A stretch of 64,000 bases of DNA, taken from NCBI GenBank assembly GCA_028698335.1, contig JAQVDP010000001.1, positions 248,001 through 312,000 of the forward strand. Direction: 5' to 3'. The notes beneath the pieces were generated by a model. That model was given only the letters and a program-made list of their open reading frames with translations, searched no databases and was not told where the DNA came from. The stretch's first letter is position 1. The number at the start of each line of letters is the position of its first letter. Below are positions 35,072 through 46,631 of this stretch, piece by piece. Made by a program: the position numbers and the translations under genes. Source of the DNA: Nevskiales bacterium. GTDB taxonomy: Bacteria; Pseudomonadota; Gammaproteobacteria; Nevskiales; Nevskiaceae.

Positions 35072-35180
35072 GCAGGTCGCCCCGAAGATGTATGCCCGGG
35101 CACTGTGCCGGGCCGGCCGGCGCCCGACCGCGGGTGGCGGACCGGCGTCGCCGGCGGCCGGACGGAAGGCAGGGCCGGCG

Positions 35181-35576
35181 TCAGTCGAGCAACGGGGCGT
35201 CGCTGCGCGGCTGCCAGCGGTAGCGTTTGAGATCGACGCGGCCGTTGACGAGTTCGACCCCCTCGGCCTGGAGCCGCTCGCGCTGCCGCGCCGCAGCCGT
35301 GCTGCCGGCGGGCAGAGAGATCCGGCCCTGCGCGTTGAGCACGCGATGCCAGGGCAGCGCCAGCGCTTCGGGCGCGTGCCGCAGGGCGTAGCCCGCCAGG
35401 CGGGCACGGCGCAGCAGGCCGGCCTCGGCCGCGATCTGACCGTAGGTCGCGACACGGCCATGTGGAATCCGGGCGACCACCGCCCAGATCCGCGCGCAGG
35501 CGTCGGCTTCGTTCAACGCGGGCGAAGCCGGCCCGGCCGACGACGGCGCAGCATCACGCGAAGGAGGTCTGGGCAT
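35181..35576 (-). CDS. Alkyltransferase-like protein (MGMT family without catalytic Cys)
   Basis: A 131-residue protein of the DNA O6-alkylguanine binding family. Motifs ARIPHGRVATYGQIAAEAGL and LPWHRVLNAQGRI are clear. The usual PCHR active site is PWHR (Trp76), so it cannot transfer alkyl groups. Known alkyltransferase-like proteins with Trp bind O6-alkylguanine lesions and hand them to nucleotide excision repair. The start is the ATG at 35576. Confidence 0.9.
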   Translation of the reverse strand: MPRPPSRDAAPSSAGPASPALNEADACARIWAVVARIPHGRVATYGQIAAEAGLLRRARLAGYALRHAPEALALPWHRVLNAQGRISLPAGSTAAARQRERLQAEGVELVNGRVDLKRYRWQPRSDAPLLD

Positions 35577-35634
35577 GGCGGAAGCATGCACGATTGCACG
35601 CCCCCTTCGAAATCCGCGGCGGAAATTATTATTG

Positions 35635-35663
35635 GCGTGCCGGACGCCGCATGTCCGGCACGC
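35635..35663. terminator. Perfect hairpin, possible terminator
   Basis: GCGTGCCGGAC (35635-35645) pairs perfectly with GTCCGGCACGC (35653-35663) around a 7-base loop. It lies between the alkyltransferase-like gene and the hypothetical at 35748. On the plus strand CTTCTTA follows, a weak T tail, so terminator function is only possible. Confidence 0.45.
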
Positions 35664-35747
35664 CTTCTTATACCCCCCAACCCCAGCCCGGCTGGGAGAT
35701 GAACCGGGCTGAAGCCGAAGTCAGCTGGATCGGCGCGGTGCCGTGCC

Positions 35748-36134
35748 TCAGGCCGCGACCGGCACCGGCCCGGCGTGGATGCCGGCATCCAGCGCCGGAC
35801 ATTCGTGTCTTGCACTCCAGTCGACCCGCCAACCGGCGGTCTCGAGCCGGGACAGCCAGGCCCCGGCCAGGCCATCGGCGTAGGCCCGCCCGAAACGCGA
35901 ACGGGTCCGGCGCTGATCGACCCAGACCATCCAGCCGTCGTCCGCACCCTCGCAGAGCCGCAGCAGGTATTCGCCACGCTCGTCGCGACTCACGAACAGG
36001 GCGGTCATGCCGCCACGGCCGGTCAGCCGGTCCCGCGTCAGCAGATAACTGGCCAGAAGGGTTTCGTGGTCCTCGATCCACTCGGTCAGCGCCGCATGGG
36101 AGGCCATCGCCGGAAGATAGGATTTCGTGCTCAT
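35748..36134 (-). CDS. Hypothetical cytoplasmic protein
   Basis: A 128-residue protein with no signal or membrane segment. It is rich in Arg, Asp and Trp (LLRLCEGADDGWMVWVDQRR, WLSRLETAGWRVDWSARHE). It seems to form a mixed alpha/beta domain. I do not recognise it. The start is the ATG at 36134 (MSTKSYLP). The gap upstream (36135-36312) holds an imperfect inverted repeat GATCGCGC/GCGCGATC near 36209-36233 and no gene. Confidence 0.65.
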   Translation of the reverse strand: MSTKSYLPAMASHAALTEWIEDHETLLASYLLTRDRLTGRGGMTALFVSRDERGEYLLRLCEGADDGWMVWVDQRRTRSRFGRAYADGLAGAWLSRLETAGWRVDWSARHECPALDAGIHAGPVPVAA

Positions 36135-36312
36135 GTCCGGGTTTTCGGCCCCGGCACCCGCCTTCTGAGAAGGTCGATCTCGATTGCGCGTGTAGGAATT
36201 CCACCTGAAACGAAATGGGATCGCGCCTACACGGAGCGCGATCTCCTGCTTCTTTATCCAATCAATACATGGAGTTGCCCTGAAACGGATGGGCACAGGC
36301 AGCCGCGATCCG

Positions 36313-37212
36313 TCAGGGCGTGCTCAGCAGCCCCTCGGCCACACGGACCGCATAACCGCCGACCCGCACGCACAGGACCGCGGAACCGGCGCGTTCGGCC
36401 GAGACGTGGAGCTGGCTGGGCCGGCCCATCTCCAGGCCCTGGTGCACCACCCACTGCAGCCGCCCCTCGACGATCGGCGATTCGCTGGCCAGCGCCCCGC
36501 CCAGCGCCGCCGCGGCCGAGCCGGTTGCCGGATCCTCGAGGATGCCCATCGCCGGGGCGAACATCCGCGTGCGCAGCTCGCCCTCGTAACCCCGGGCGTA
36601 GACGTACAGCTCCTGCGCCCAGTGTCCGGCGAGCACCGCGCGCCAGAGCCCCTGGTCGACGACGATTCCCGCGAGCACTTCCGGCGCGCGCAGCGGCACC
36701 AGCAGAAACGGCAGACCGCAGGACACGGTCCGCGGACGTTCGCCCTCGCTGCCGATGTCGTCGATCTCGATCCCCAGCATCCGCGCCAGGGTCGCGTCAT
36801 CCGGTGCGTCCGGCCCGTATTCGGGCAACTGCGCGGTGGTCAGCTCGGCGTACGGGGGGCGCCCCTCGGCGCGGCGCACGCGCACTGGCACCGGGCCGAT
36901 GCCCTCGTCGAGGACGAAACGCTGGTCCTCGCCCGGCGCGGCGATTCCGAGCTCGGACAACAGGCACGCGGTTCCGACCGTCGGGTGGCCGGCGAAGGGC
37001 ACTTCGCGCCCCGGCGTGAAGATGCGCGCCCTCACCAGCGCCGTCTCCGACTGCGGCGACTGCACGAACACGGTCTCCGACAGGTTGAATTCGCGCGCGA
37101 TCTTCTGCATCTGGCCCTGATTCAGACCGTCGGCATCCATCACCACCGCCAGCGGATTGCCGCTGAAGGCCTGATCGGTAAATACGTCGAGGATGTGATA
37201 CCGCAGCTGCAT
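36313..37212 (-). CDS. PhzF family isomerase-like protein
   Basis: A 299-residue PhzF/YddE-type protein with the two-domain diaminopimelate-epimerase fold. Family segments: LDVFTDQAFSGNPLAVV, LSETVFVQ with the catalytic Glu (about residue 45), PFAGHPTVGTA and PATGSAAAALGG. No phenazine genes are near, so the substrate is unknown. The ATG at 37212 is the family-typical start. Confidence 0.92.
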   Translation of the reverse strand: MQLRYHILDVFTDQAFSGNPLAVVMDADGLNQGQMQKIAREFNLSETVFVQSPQSETALVRARIFTPGREVPFAGHPTVGTACLLSELGIAAPGEDQRFVLDEGIGPVPVRVRRAEGRPPYAELTTAQLPEYGPDAPDDATLARMLGIEIDDIGSEGERPRTVSCGLPFLLVPLRAPEVLAGIVVDQGLWRAVLAGHWAQELYVYARGYEGELRTRMFAPAMGILEDPATGSAAAALGGALASESPIVEGRLQWVVHQGLEMGRPSQLHVSAERAGSAVLCVRVGGYAVRVAEGLLSTP

Positions 37213-37445
37213 GTTCGGGTTCCCGTCACCGGCGCCAAGGCGGGGATTGTCCTATGCCGGACGCGGAACGCAAATCCCCCGGCGCGCGCACCCCGTCACG
37301 GGCAACGCGGTCTGGACGATCGAGCCTGCTGCGGTAGGATGTAAATGGATCGCCGCTCGCGGGCCGGCAACCATCATGATCGCCGCCGCCCGCGCGCACT
37401 GCCCCGAAGTGGGCGGGACTCACCCATCGACAAGGAGCCGGATTC

Positions 37446-38780
37446 ATGACAGGCCACCGCGATCGTTCGGTGCAGCCACGCCCGGAACCGCCGCTACGTG
37501 CGCGTCTGCGCGGCGTGCTGCCGTGCCTGGCCGCTGCCGCTGCGCTCGCGCTTGCGGTCAGCGCTCCGGCGCAGGCCGGGACCCTGTCGATCTCCTGCGG
37601 CGCACTCGGCCGCGAGCTTCAGCTCTGCCAGGATGCGGTCGACGCCTGGTCCAGGCGCACCGGACACTCCGTGCGCATCGTCTCGACGCCGAACTCGGCG
37701 TCCGAGCGCCTCGCGCTGTACCAGCAGTTGCTCGCCGCGCATTCGCCGGACATCGATGTCCTGCAGATCGACGTGGTCTGGCCGGGCACGCTGGCCCCGC
37801 ATCTGGTCGATCTGTCGCGTTACATCCCGCAGGCCGTCGTCGACCAGCACTTCGAGGCGCTGATCGCCAACAACACCGTCGACGGCGCGCTGGTGGCGAT
37901 GCCGTGGTTCACCGACGCCGGCGTTCTCTATTACCGCAAGGATCTGCTTGAGAAGTACGGCGAGACCCCACCGCAGACCTGGCAGGCGCTGACCCGCATC
38001 GCACGGCGCATCCAGGCCGGCGAGCGCGAAGCCGGGCATCCGCGCATGCAGGGCTTCGTGTTCCAGGCCAAGGGTTACGAAGGCCTGACCTGCAATGCGC
38101 TGGAGTGGATCGACAGCTTCGGCGGCGGCACCGTGATCGCGGCCGACGGCCGGATCACCATCGACAATCCGCACGCAGTCGCCGCGCTGGAACTGGCGGC
38201 GAGCTGGATCGACGACATCGCCCCGCTCGGCGTGCTCAACTACGACGAGGAGGAGAGCCGCGGGGTGTTCCAGTCCGGCAACGCGGTGTTCATGCGCAAC
38301 TGGCCGTACGCGTGGGCGCTGGCCAATGCCGAGGACAGCCCGATCCGCGGCAAGGTCGGCGTGATCGCCCTGCCGCGCGGCGGCGACGCCGGGCATCACA
38401 GCGGCACGCTCGGCGGCTGGCAGCTGGCGGTATCGCGCTATTCGTCCGACCCGGCGGCGGCGGCCGACCTGGTCGCGTTCCTGACCCGCTACGACGAGCA
38501 GAAACGGCGGGCCGTCAGCGCCGCCTACAACCCGACCATCGTCGCGCTGTACAAGGATGCCGACGTGCTCGAGGCGGTGCCGTTCTTCGGCCAGCTCTAC
38601 GACAGCTTCGCGCATGCGGTGGCGCGGCCGTCACGCGCCACCGGCAACCGCTACAACCGCGTCAGCGCGGCGTTCTACAACACCGTGCACGACATCCTCA
38701 GCAAGCCCGATCCGGTGACGCCGCAATTGCAAACGCTGCGCCGGCGTCTGGAACGGCTGTCGCGTGGAGGCCACTGGTGA
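37446..38780 (+). CDS. Sugar ABC transporter substrate-binding protein (trehalose/maltose type)
   Basis: A 444-residue family 1 solute-binding protein. A long basic lead (1-20) precedes the signal hydrophobic core (LPCLAAAAALALAVSAPAQA). The mature start TLSISCGALGRELQLCQDAV and the segment SPDIDVLQIDVVWPGTLAPHLVDL resemble ThuE-type trehalose/maltose binders. First of four genes forming a complete importer. Sugar identity is inferred from family resemblance only. The gap before it (37213-37445) contains no gene. Confidence 0.87.
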   Translation: MTGHRDRSVQPRPEPPLRARLRGVLPCLAAAAALALAVSAPAQAGTLSISCGALGRELQLCQDAVDAWSRRTGHSVRIVSTPNSASERLALYQQLLAAHSPDIDVLQIDVVWPGTLAPHLVDLSRYIPQAVVDQHFEALIANNTVDGALVAMPWFTDAGVLYYRKDLLEKYGETPPQTWQALTRIARRIQAGEREAGHPRMQGFVFQAKGYEGLTCNALEWIDSFGGGTVIAADGRITIDNPHAVAALELAASWIDDIAPLGVLNYDEEESRGVFQSGNAVFMRNWPYAWALANAEDSPIRGKVGVIALPRGGDAGHHSGTLGGWQLAVSRYSSDPAAAADLVAFLTRYDEQKRRAVSAAYNPTIVALYKDADVLEAVPFFGQLYDSFAHAVARPSRATGNRYNRVSAAFYNTVHDILSKPDPVTPQLQTLRRRLERLSRGGHW

Positions 38781-39682
38781 CCGGCGTCGGCGCGACGCCG
38801 ATATCGCGGCTGCGGCGGCAACGGATCCGCTCGGCCTGGCTGTTTCTCGCACCGATGCTGGTGGTGCTGGCGATGGTCGCCGGCTGGCCACTGGCACGCA
38901 CGGTCTGGCTCGGCTTCACCGATGCCACCTTCGGTGCCGCCGACCGCGCCCAGTGGGTCGGCCTGAACAACTACGTCTATCTGCTGCAGGACCCCGACTG
39001 GTGGGGCGCAGTCTGGAACACGGTGCTGTTCGCCGGCGCCTCGGTCGCGCTGGAGACCGTCCTCGGCCTGGCGATCGCGCTGTCACTCAACGCCCGCTTC
39101 GGTGGCCGCGGCGCGCTGCGGGCGGCGATCCTGATCCCGTGGGCGATCCCGACCGTGGTCTCCGCGCAGATGTGGAGCTGGATGTTCAACGACGTGTTCG
39201 GCGTCATCAACCACGTGTTCCTCGGCCTCGGGCTGGTCGACCAGCCGATCGCCTGGACCGCCTCGCCCGACACCGCGCTGCTGGCGATCATCCTCGTCGA
39301 CGTCTGGAAGACCACGCCGTTCATGGCGCTGCTGCTGCTGGCCGGCCTGCAGATGCTGCCGCGGGAATGCTACGAGAGCGCCCGCGTCGACGGCGTGCAC
39401 CCGGTCAGGGTGTTCTTCCGCGTCACCCTGCCGTTGCTCAAGCCGGCGCTGACGGTCGCGGTGATCTTCCGCCTGCTCGACGCGCTGCGCATCTTCGATC
39501 TGGTCTACGTGATGAGCGGCAACAATCGCGACACGATGTCGATGTCGGTCTACGCGCGCCAGCAGATCATCGATTTCCAGGATGCCGGTTACGGCTCCGC
39601 CGCGGCAACGCTGATCTTCATGATCATCGCGCTGTTCACCGCCGCGTACCTGACACTGGCCCGCGTCGGGCGGGAGGCCTGA
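38777..39682 (+). CDS. Sugar ABC transporter permease (MalF/ThuF type)
   Basis: A 301-residue permease with six membrane segments ([20 protein letters not shown] onward). The EAA loop lies in [22 protein letters not shown]. It starts with GTG at 38777, overlapping the binding protein stop by four bases. It pairs with the MalG-type permease that follows. Confidence 0.9.
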   Translation: MTGVGATPISRLRRQRIRSAWLFLAPMLVVLAMVAGWPLARTVWLGFTDATFGAADRAQWVGLNNYVYLLQDPDWWGAVWNTVLFAGASVALETVLGLAIALSLNARFGGRGALRAAILIPWAIPTVVSAQMWSWMFNDVFGVINHVFLGLGLVDQPIAWTASPDTALLAIILVDVWKTTPFMALLLLAGLQMLPRECYESARVDGVHPVRVFFRVTLPLLKPALTVAVIFRLLDALRIFDLVYVMSGNNRDTMSMSVYARQQIIDFQDAGYGSAAATLIFMIIALFTAAYLTLARVGREA

Positions 39683-39686
39683 ACCG

Positions 39687-40526
<840 letters not shown>

Positions 40527-40545
40527 GAGGAGGGCATACGCGACC

Positions 40546-41640
<1,095 letters not shown>

Positions 41641-41675
41641 GCAACGCCCCGGCACGAAGTGCGCAGTGTTACTCT

Positions 41676-42785
41676 ATGCGAACGTCTTCGCCCCGCTCCG
41701 CCGCCCGCATGTATCCGACCAACACGCCGCTGCGCGCTGTGCCCGCCGACTACCATCCGCCGGGATCGGCCCGCTGGTTCAAGCTGCACGGCGGTCCCGA
41801 TGCCGGCAAGACGCTGTTCTACAGCGACCACAGCGTCAGTGCCGCGGCGGCGCAAAGCACGGTCGTGTTCGTGCACGGCAATCCCGAGTGCAGCTATACC
41901 TATCGCCATATCCGCGACCGCCTGATCAGCAACGCGACGCCATGCCGGATCATCGCCAATGATCACATCGGCTTCGGCCTGTCCGACCAGGCCAGCTACG
42001 AGATGGTGGACATGCACCATGCGGCGAACCTGTCGCAGCTGATCCGTCATCTGGATCTGCGCAAGGTGACGCTGGTGGTGCACGACTGGGGCGGGCCGAT
42101 CGGCATCGGCGCCTTCATCGATGAACCCGATCGGGTCGAGCGCCTGCTGGTGATGAACAGCACCGTGTTTCCGATGCCGCCGGACGGCCTGACCTACGAG
42201 AACTATCCGTTCCCGATCCTGCCGTGGTGCCGCACCGCCGACCTGATCCCGGCGCGGCTGTGGGGCGCGGTCGCCGCCTATGTCGTCTCGCATGCATCGC
42301 CGCAGGGATTCCTGCCGTTCATGGCCGGGGTCTCCGGCTGTATCGCGCGCGCGATCACCGGCAGCCTGACCCGCCGGATGGACACGCCGGAATCGGTCTG
42401 GTGCGCGCAGTTCGGGACCCGCATCAACGCGCTCAGCTCGCAGCGCAACGTCCGTCAGACACCGGTCTGGGGACATGGCTATCGCTACACCGATGCGACC
42501 CTCGGCCCGCAGGACAACCGCGCGTTCTACGCCAAGATCCAGTCGCGCATCGCCGCGGCCTGGGGTGAGAACGGACGCAACATCGACGCCGCCGGCTATT
42601 TCGGTGGCTGGGACCCCTGTGGCAAGGACGCGGTCGTCGCCCAGTGGCAACAGGCACTGCCGCGGATGCGCGAGGCCACGTTCCGCTTTCCGGACGTCGG
42701 CCATTTCATCGAGGAATACAAGGGCGCGGAGATGGCGGACACGCTGCACCGCATGATCACGGGCGCCGAACCCGGCGGGCAGTAG
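41676..42785 (+). CDS. Alpha/beta hydrolase, haloalkane dehalogenase-like
   Basis: About 369 residues. Oxyanion-type VFVHGNPECSYTYRH and nucleophile elbow VVHDWGGPIGIGA, where Asp replaces Ser, are like haloalkane dehalogenases and related hydrolases. The catalytic His is likely in FRFPDVGHFIEEY. The lid region is long. Substrate unknown. No ribosome site is clear; ATG 41709 (MYPTNTPL) is an equal alternative start. Confidence 0.85.
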   Translation: MRTSSPRSAARMYPTNTPLRAVPADYHPPGSARWFKLHGGPDAGKTLFYSDHSVSAAAAQSTVVFVHGNPECSYTYRHIRDRLISNATPCRIIANDHIGFGLSDQASYEMVDMHHAANLSQLIRHLDLRKVTLVVHDWGGPIGIGAFIDEPDRVERLLVMNSTVFPMPPDGLTYENYPFPILPWCRTADLIPARLWGAVAAYVVSHASPQGFLPFMAGVSGCIARAITGSLTRRMDTPESVWCAQFGTRINALSSQRNVRQTPVWGHGYRYTDATLGPQDNRAFYAKIQSRIAAAWGENGRNIDAAGYFGGWDPCGKDAVVAQWQQALPRMREATFRFPDVGHFIEEYKGAEMADTLHRMITGAEPGGQ

Positions 42786-42909
42786 GGCCCGTCGCCGCGA
42801 CGGCGGTCACACCGATCAACCGCAGCGGCATCGCGCGCCGGGGACACCGCGATCGGCAGCGGCCGGGGTGATCGGCGATACTCGCCGCTCCGCCGCAACC
42901 CGATTCCCG

Positions 42910-44208
42910 ATGCTGTTCAATCTTCTCATCGTCGCCCTGCTGATGCTGTTCAACGGGCTGCTCGCCATGTCCGAGCTGGCCGTGGTGTCGGCGCGCAAGG
43001 CCCGCCTGCAGGCGATGCAGCGGCGCGGTGTCCGCGGCGCGCGTGCAGCCGCCCGCCTCAAACAGGAGCCGGGACGCTTTCTCAGCACGGTGCAGATCGG
43101 CATCACCCTGGTCGGCGTCCTCGCCGGCGCATTCAGCGGCGCAACGCTGGCGGAGCCCCTGGCCCGCACCCTCCGCGCCGCCGGCTGGGGCGGCGAATGG
43201 AGCGACGAACTCGCGTTGACCGTGGTCGTCGGCGCGATCACCTATCTGTCACTGATCGTCGGCGAGCTGGTGCCGAAGCAGATCGCGCTGCGCAACCCCG
43301 AACGCATCGCCGCGGCGGTGGCGCCGGCCATGCTCGGCCTGTCCCGTCTGACCCATCCACTGGTCCGGCTGCTCGACTGGTCGAGTGCGCTGCTGCTGCG
43401 GTTGCTGCCGGCGCACGGGCCCACGCCGCGGGTGACCGACGAGGAGATCCACGCGATCGTGTCGGAAGCGGCGTCTTCGGGCGTCGTCGAACCGGAGGAG
43501 CGGCGCATGATCACCGCGGTGATGCGCCTGGCCGACCGCAGCGTCCGCGCAGTGATGACGCCGCGGATCGAGCTGGACTGGATCGACCTCGACGCCCCCG
43601 TCGGCACCCAGCGCGCGCAGCTGCGCGCCAGCCGCCACTCGACGCTGATCGCCGCGCATGGCGACGTCGACGAATTCGTCGGGCTGATCTCGGCCAAGGC
43701 GCTGGTCGACGCGGTGCTCGATGGCGCCGGCTCGATCGAACCGGCTGCGCACGTGCACGCCGCGCTGGTACTGCCGGACAGCATCGATGCGCTCGATGCG
43801 ATCGCCAAGCTCAAGCGCGCGATCTCGCATGCAGCCATCCTGGTCGACGAGTTCGGCAGCCTGCAGGGCCTGGTCACGGTCACCGACATCCTGTCGGCGA
43901 TCGCGGGCGAGTTCGAACTCGACACGCCGCCGCCGGGCATGATCGAACAGGCCGACGGGTCCTGGCTGGTCGATGGCGATCTGCCGGCCGGCGAACTCGC
44001 CGACCAGCTCCAGATCAAGCTGCCTAACGCGCGCGACTACGAGACGGTTGCCGGATTGATGCTCGACCTGCTTGGCCACCTGCCGCAGCGCGGCGACAGC
44101 GCGCAATTGCAGGGCTGGACGATCGATGCCCGCGTGATCGACGGCAACCGCATCGACAAGGTCGTCGTCCGGCCGACGCCGGCGAAGGAGCGGCCGGCGG
44201 GCGCCTGA
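42910..44208 (+). CDS. Hemolysin/CorC family CBS domain membrane protein
   Basis: A 432-residue protein with a CNNM/DUF21 transmembrane domain (about 1-180: LIVALLMLFNGLLAMSELAVV, TVQIGITLVGVLAGAFSGATL, VVGAITYLSLIVGELVPKQ), two CBS units (about 205-335) and a CorC_HlyC C-terminal domain (LPNARDYETVAGLMLDLLG). The family is linked to Mg/Co ion handling. Start ATG 42910 chosen at the first membrane helix. Confidence 0.92.
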   Translation: MLFNLLIVALLMLFNGLLAMSELAVVSARKARLQAMQRRGVRGARAAARLKQEPGRFLSTVQIGITLVGVLAGAFSGATLAEPLARTLRAAGWGGEWSDELALTVVVGAITYLSLIVGELVPKQIALRNPERIAAAVAPAMLGLSRLTHPLVRLLDWSSALLLRLLPAHGPTPRVTDEEIHAIVSEAASSGVVEPEERRMITAVMRLADRSVRAVMTPRIELDWIDLDAPVGTQRAQLRASRHSTLIAAHGDVDEFVGLISAKALVDAVLDGAGSIEPAAHVHAALVLPDSIDALDAIAKLKRAISHAAILVDEFGSLQGLVTVTDILSAIAGEFELDTPPPGMIEQADGSWLVDGDLPAGELADQLQIKLPNARDYETVAGLMLDLLGHLPQRGDSAQLQGWTIDARVIDGNRIDKVVVRPTPAKERPAGA

Positions 44209-44553
44209 TCAGCGGAAACGGCCGCCGACGATGTGCCGCTCCTTCTCGTCCATGTCGGCGAAATAGCGGCTGTTGTTGAAACGCAGCTCCTTGGTCGCGA
44301 TGTCACCGGGCAGGACCAGCAACACGTCCGGGTAGGCGGTCCGGAATGCCTCCGGCGTCGGATGTCGCGCAATGAAGGCCTCGAATCGGTTCAGATCGGT
44401 GACGTACCCGGGCGTCGGGGTCATCTCGGGCTCCTGTCGGAACGGCAGATACTGGCACGCGGCCAGCGTCGCCAGCAGGCACAGTCCGGCGAGGCCGCGC
44501 GTCGCAGCGCGGACCGCGCCTGCGCCGGTCGAGCGGTGAATCGGGTTGCGCAT
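44209..44553 (-). CDS. Small lipoprotein of unknown function
   Basis: A 114-residue protein with a lipobox LATLAACQY (Cys near 33) after a hydrophobic core. The mature part (about 80 residues) reads TDLNRFEAFIARHPTPEAFR then YPDVLLVLPGDIATKELRFN. It resembles small conserved lipoproteins but I cannot name it. Convergent with the CorC-like gene, abutting its stop. Confidence 0.78.
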   Translation of the reverse strand: MRNPIHRSTGAGAVRAATRGLAGLCLLATLAACQYLPFRQEPEMTPTPGYVTDLNRFEAFIARHPTPEAFRTAYPDVLLVLPGDIATKELRFNNSRYFADMDEKERHIVGGRFR

Positions 44554-44699
44554 GCGATGGCCTCCGGTCGTTGAGCGATATTGACGGCGCATTATCGGCG
44601 ATCCGCAACCGCCGCGGGCCTATCGACACGGCAGCGGCTGGGAGCGCCGACCCACGCCCCGTTAGAATCGGGGCAGATTCTTCCTCCCCGACTCTGAAC

Positions 44700-46631
44700 A
44701 TGGCGCTCTCCCGTTCCGCCCTTCTCGCCAGCCTGATGTCGGCGGGGCTGTTGTCGGTGTGCTGCACGCCCGCACCGGCTCCGACCCCGGCCGCGCCCCC
44801 CGAAACCCACGCAGCGGAGCCGATCGTGGATCCACATTCCCATGCCAATACCGAGGCGTTCCGCACCCAGCTGTTGCGACTCGACCTGACCGTCGACTTC
44901 GACGCACGCCGGCTGCGCGGCACCGCCGAACTCGATCTGGCCCGTATCGACGGCGCTGCCGACACGCTGGTCCTCGATACCCGGGATCTGCGCATCGACC
45001 GCGTCGAGGTCGCCGAACGCGAGGGCGCCTACGTCGCCACCGACTACGAGCTGGGCGCAGCCGACCCGGTTCTCGGCAGCCCGCTGCGCATCCGCATGCC
45101 GGCGGCGGCGGCCCGCGTCCGGATCACCTACCAGACATCGCCCGAGGCGTCCGGGCTGCAGTGGCTGACGCCGTCGCAGACGGCCGGCAAGGCGCATCCA
45201 TTCCTGTTCACCCAGTCGCAGGCGATTCATGCGCGCAGCTGGATCCCGCTGCAGGACACGCCGCTGGTGCGAACCGCTTACCAGGCACGGATTCGCACGC
45301 CGAAAGGTCTGCTCGCGGTGATGAGCGCCGAGAACGCCATCGCCGACGCCGATACGCGCGACGGCGACTACCAGTTCTCGATGCCGCAGCCGATCCCCTC
45401 GTACCTGATCGCGCTGGCGGTCGGCAATCTGCGTTTCCAGGCCACCGGCAGGCGCACCGGGGTCTACGCCGAACCGGAGGTCGTCAAGGCGGCGGCCTGG
45501 GAGTTCGCCGATACCGAGAACATGCTCGAACGCTGCGAGGCGATCTTCGGCCCGTATCGCTGGGGCCGTTACGACCTGCTGATCCTCCCGCCGAGCTTCC
45601 CGTATGGCGGCATGGAGAACCCGCGCCTGACCTTCGCGTCGCCGACCGTGATCACCGGCGACCGCTCGCTGGTGTCGCTGGTCGCGCACGAGCTGGCGCA
45701 CTCCTGGTCCGGCAACCTGGTGACCAATGCGACCTGGAACGACTTCTGGCTCAACGAGGGTTTCACGACCCATCTGACCAACCGGATCATGGAGGAGATC
45801 TACGGACCGGCGCGTGGCAACGAGGAGCGGGCGATCGGCGCCAACGACCTCAAGGACACCCTCGAACTGCTGGAGATCCCGTCGGACCGGACGCTGGCGC
45901 CCGACCTGGCGGGTCGCGATCCCGACGACAACGTCACCGACGTGCCCTACGAGAAGGGCGCGCTGTTCCTCGCCTACCTCGAGGCGAAGTTCGGCCGCGC
46001 CGAATTCGATGCGTTCCTGCGCGGCTGGTTCGACAGCCACGCGTTCCGCAGCGCGCGGACCGGCGATTTCCTGGCGTATCTGGAGCGCGAGCTGCTGGCA
46101 CGGCATCCAGGGGTGGTCAGTCGCGCCAAGGTCGACGAATGGATCCACTCACCGGAGATTCCGGACGATGCGGTGTGGCCGCAGTCCGATGCGTTCGACC
46201 GCGTCGACCGCAGCCGTGACGAATGGCTCGGCGGCGCCACGGCGGCCTCGCTGCAGACCGCGCAGTGGAGCACAAGGCAGTGGCAGTACTTTCTCGACCG
46301 CATGCCCGACACCCTCGACGATGCGGCGATGGCCCGTCTCGATGCCGCCTTCGACTTCAGCGACAGTCCCAACGCGATCATCGCCAGCCGCTGGTTCCGG
46401 CTGGTCGCGCGACACCAGTACCGCAAGGCCTATCCGGCGATGCAGCGCCATCTCGAATCGGTCGGTCGCATGCTGCTGATCAACCCGGTCTACCGTGAGC
46501 TGGCCGCCACTCCCGAAGGTCTGGAGCTGGCGCAGGCGGTCTTTGCCGGAGCCCGCGACGGCTATCATCCGATCGCCCGCGACGCGGTGGAGAAGATCCT
46601 CGATCGCGCCGTGGCGACGCCAGCCCCATGA
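44700..46631 (+). CDS. M1 family metallopeptidase (leukotriene A4 hydrolase/aminopeptidase type), lipoprotein
   Basis: A 643-residue zinc aminopeptidase. N-terminal lipoprotein-like signal (LLSVCC) then a Pro-rich linker. The exopeptidase motif is PYGGMENPRLTF (near 303); zinc motif HELAHSWSGN (near 330) with third ligand Glu in NDFWLNEGFTTH. The C-terminal armadillo-like domain (about 500-640) makes it LTA4H-like. Likely periplasmic. The start ATG at 44700 is chosen at the signal peptide. Overlaps the next gene by four bases. Confidence 0.93.
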   Translation: MALSRSALLASLMSAGLLSVCCTPAPAPTPAAPPETHAAEPIVDPHSHANTEAFRTQLLRLDLTVDFDARRLRGTAELDLARIDGAADTLVLDTRDLRIDRVEVAEREGAYVATDYELGAADPVLGSPLRIRMPAAAARVRITYQTSPEASGLQWLTPSQTAGKAHPFLFTQSQAIHARSWIPLQDTPLVRTAYQARIRTPKGLLAVMSAENAIADADTRDGDYQFSMPQPIPSYLIALAVGNLRFQATGRRTGVYAEPEVVKAAAWEFADTENMLERCEAIFGPYRWGRYDLLILPPSFPYGGMENPRLTFASPTVITGDRSLVSLVAHELAHSWSGNLVTNATWNDFWLNEGFTTHLTNRIMEEIYGPARGNEERAIGANDLKDTLELLEIPSDRTLAPDLAGRDPDDNVTDVPYEKGALFLAYLEAKFGRAEFDAFLRGWFDSHAFRSARTGDFLAYLERELLARHPGVVSRAKVDEWIHSPEIPDDAVWPQSDAFDRVDRSRDEWLGGATAASLQTAQWSTRQWQYFLDRMPDTLDDAAMARLDAAFDFSDSPNAIIASRWFRLVARHQYRKAYPAMQRHLESVGRMLLINPVYRELAATPEGLELAQAVFAGARDGYHPIARDAVEKILDRAVATPAP

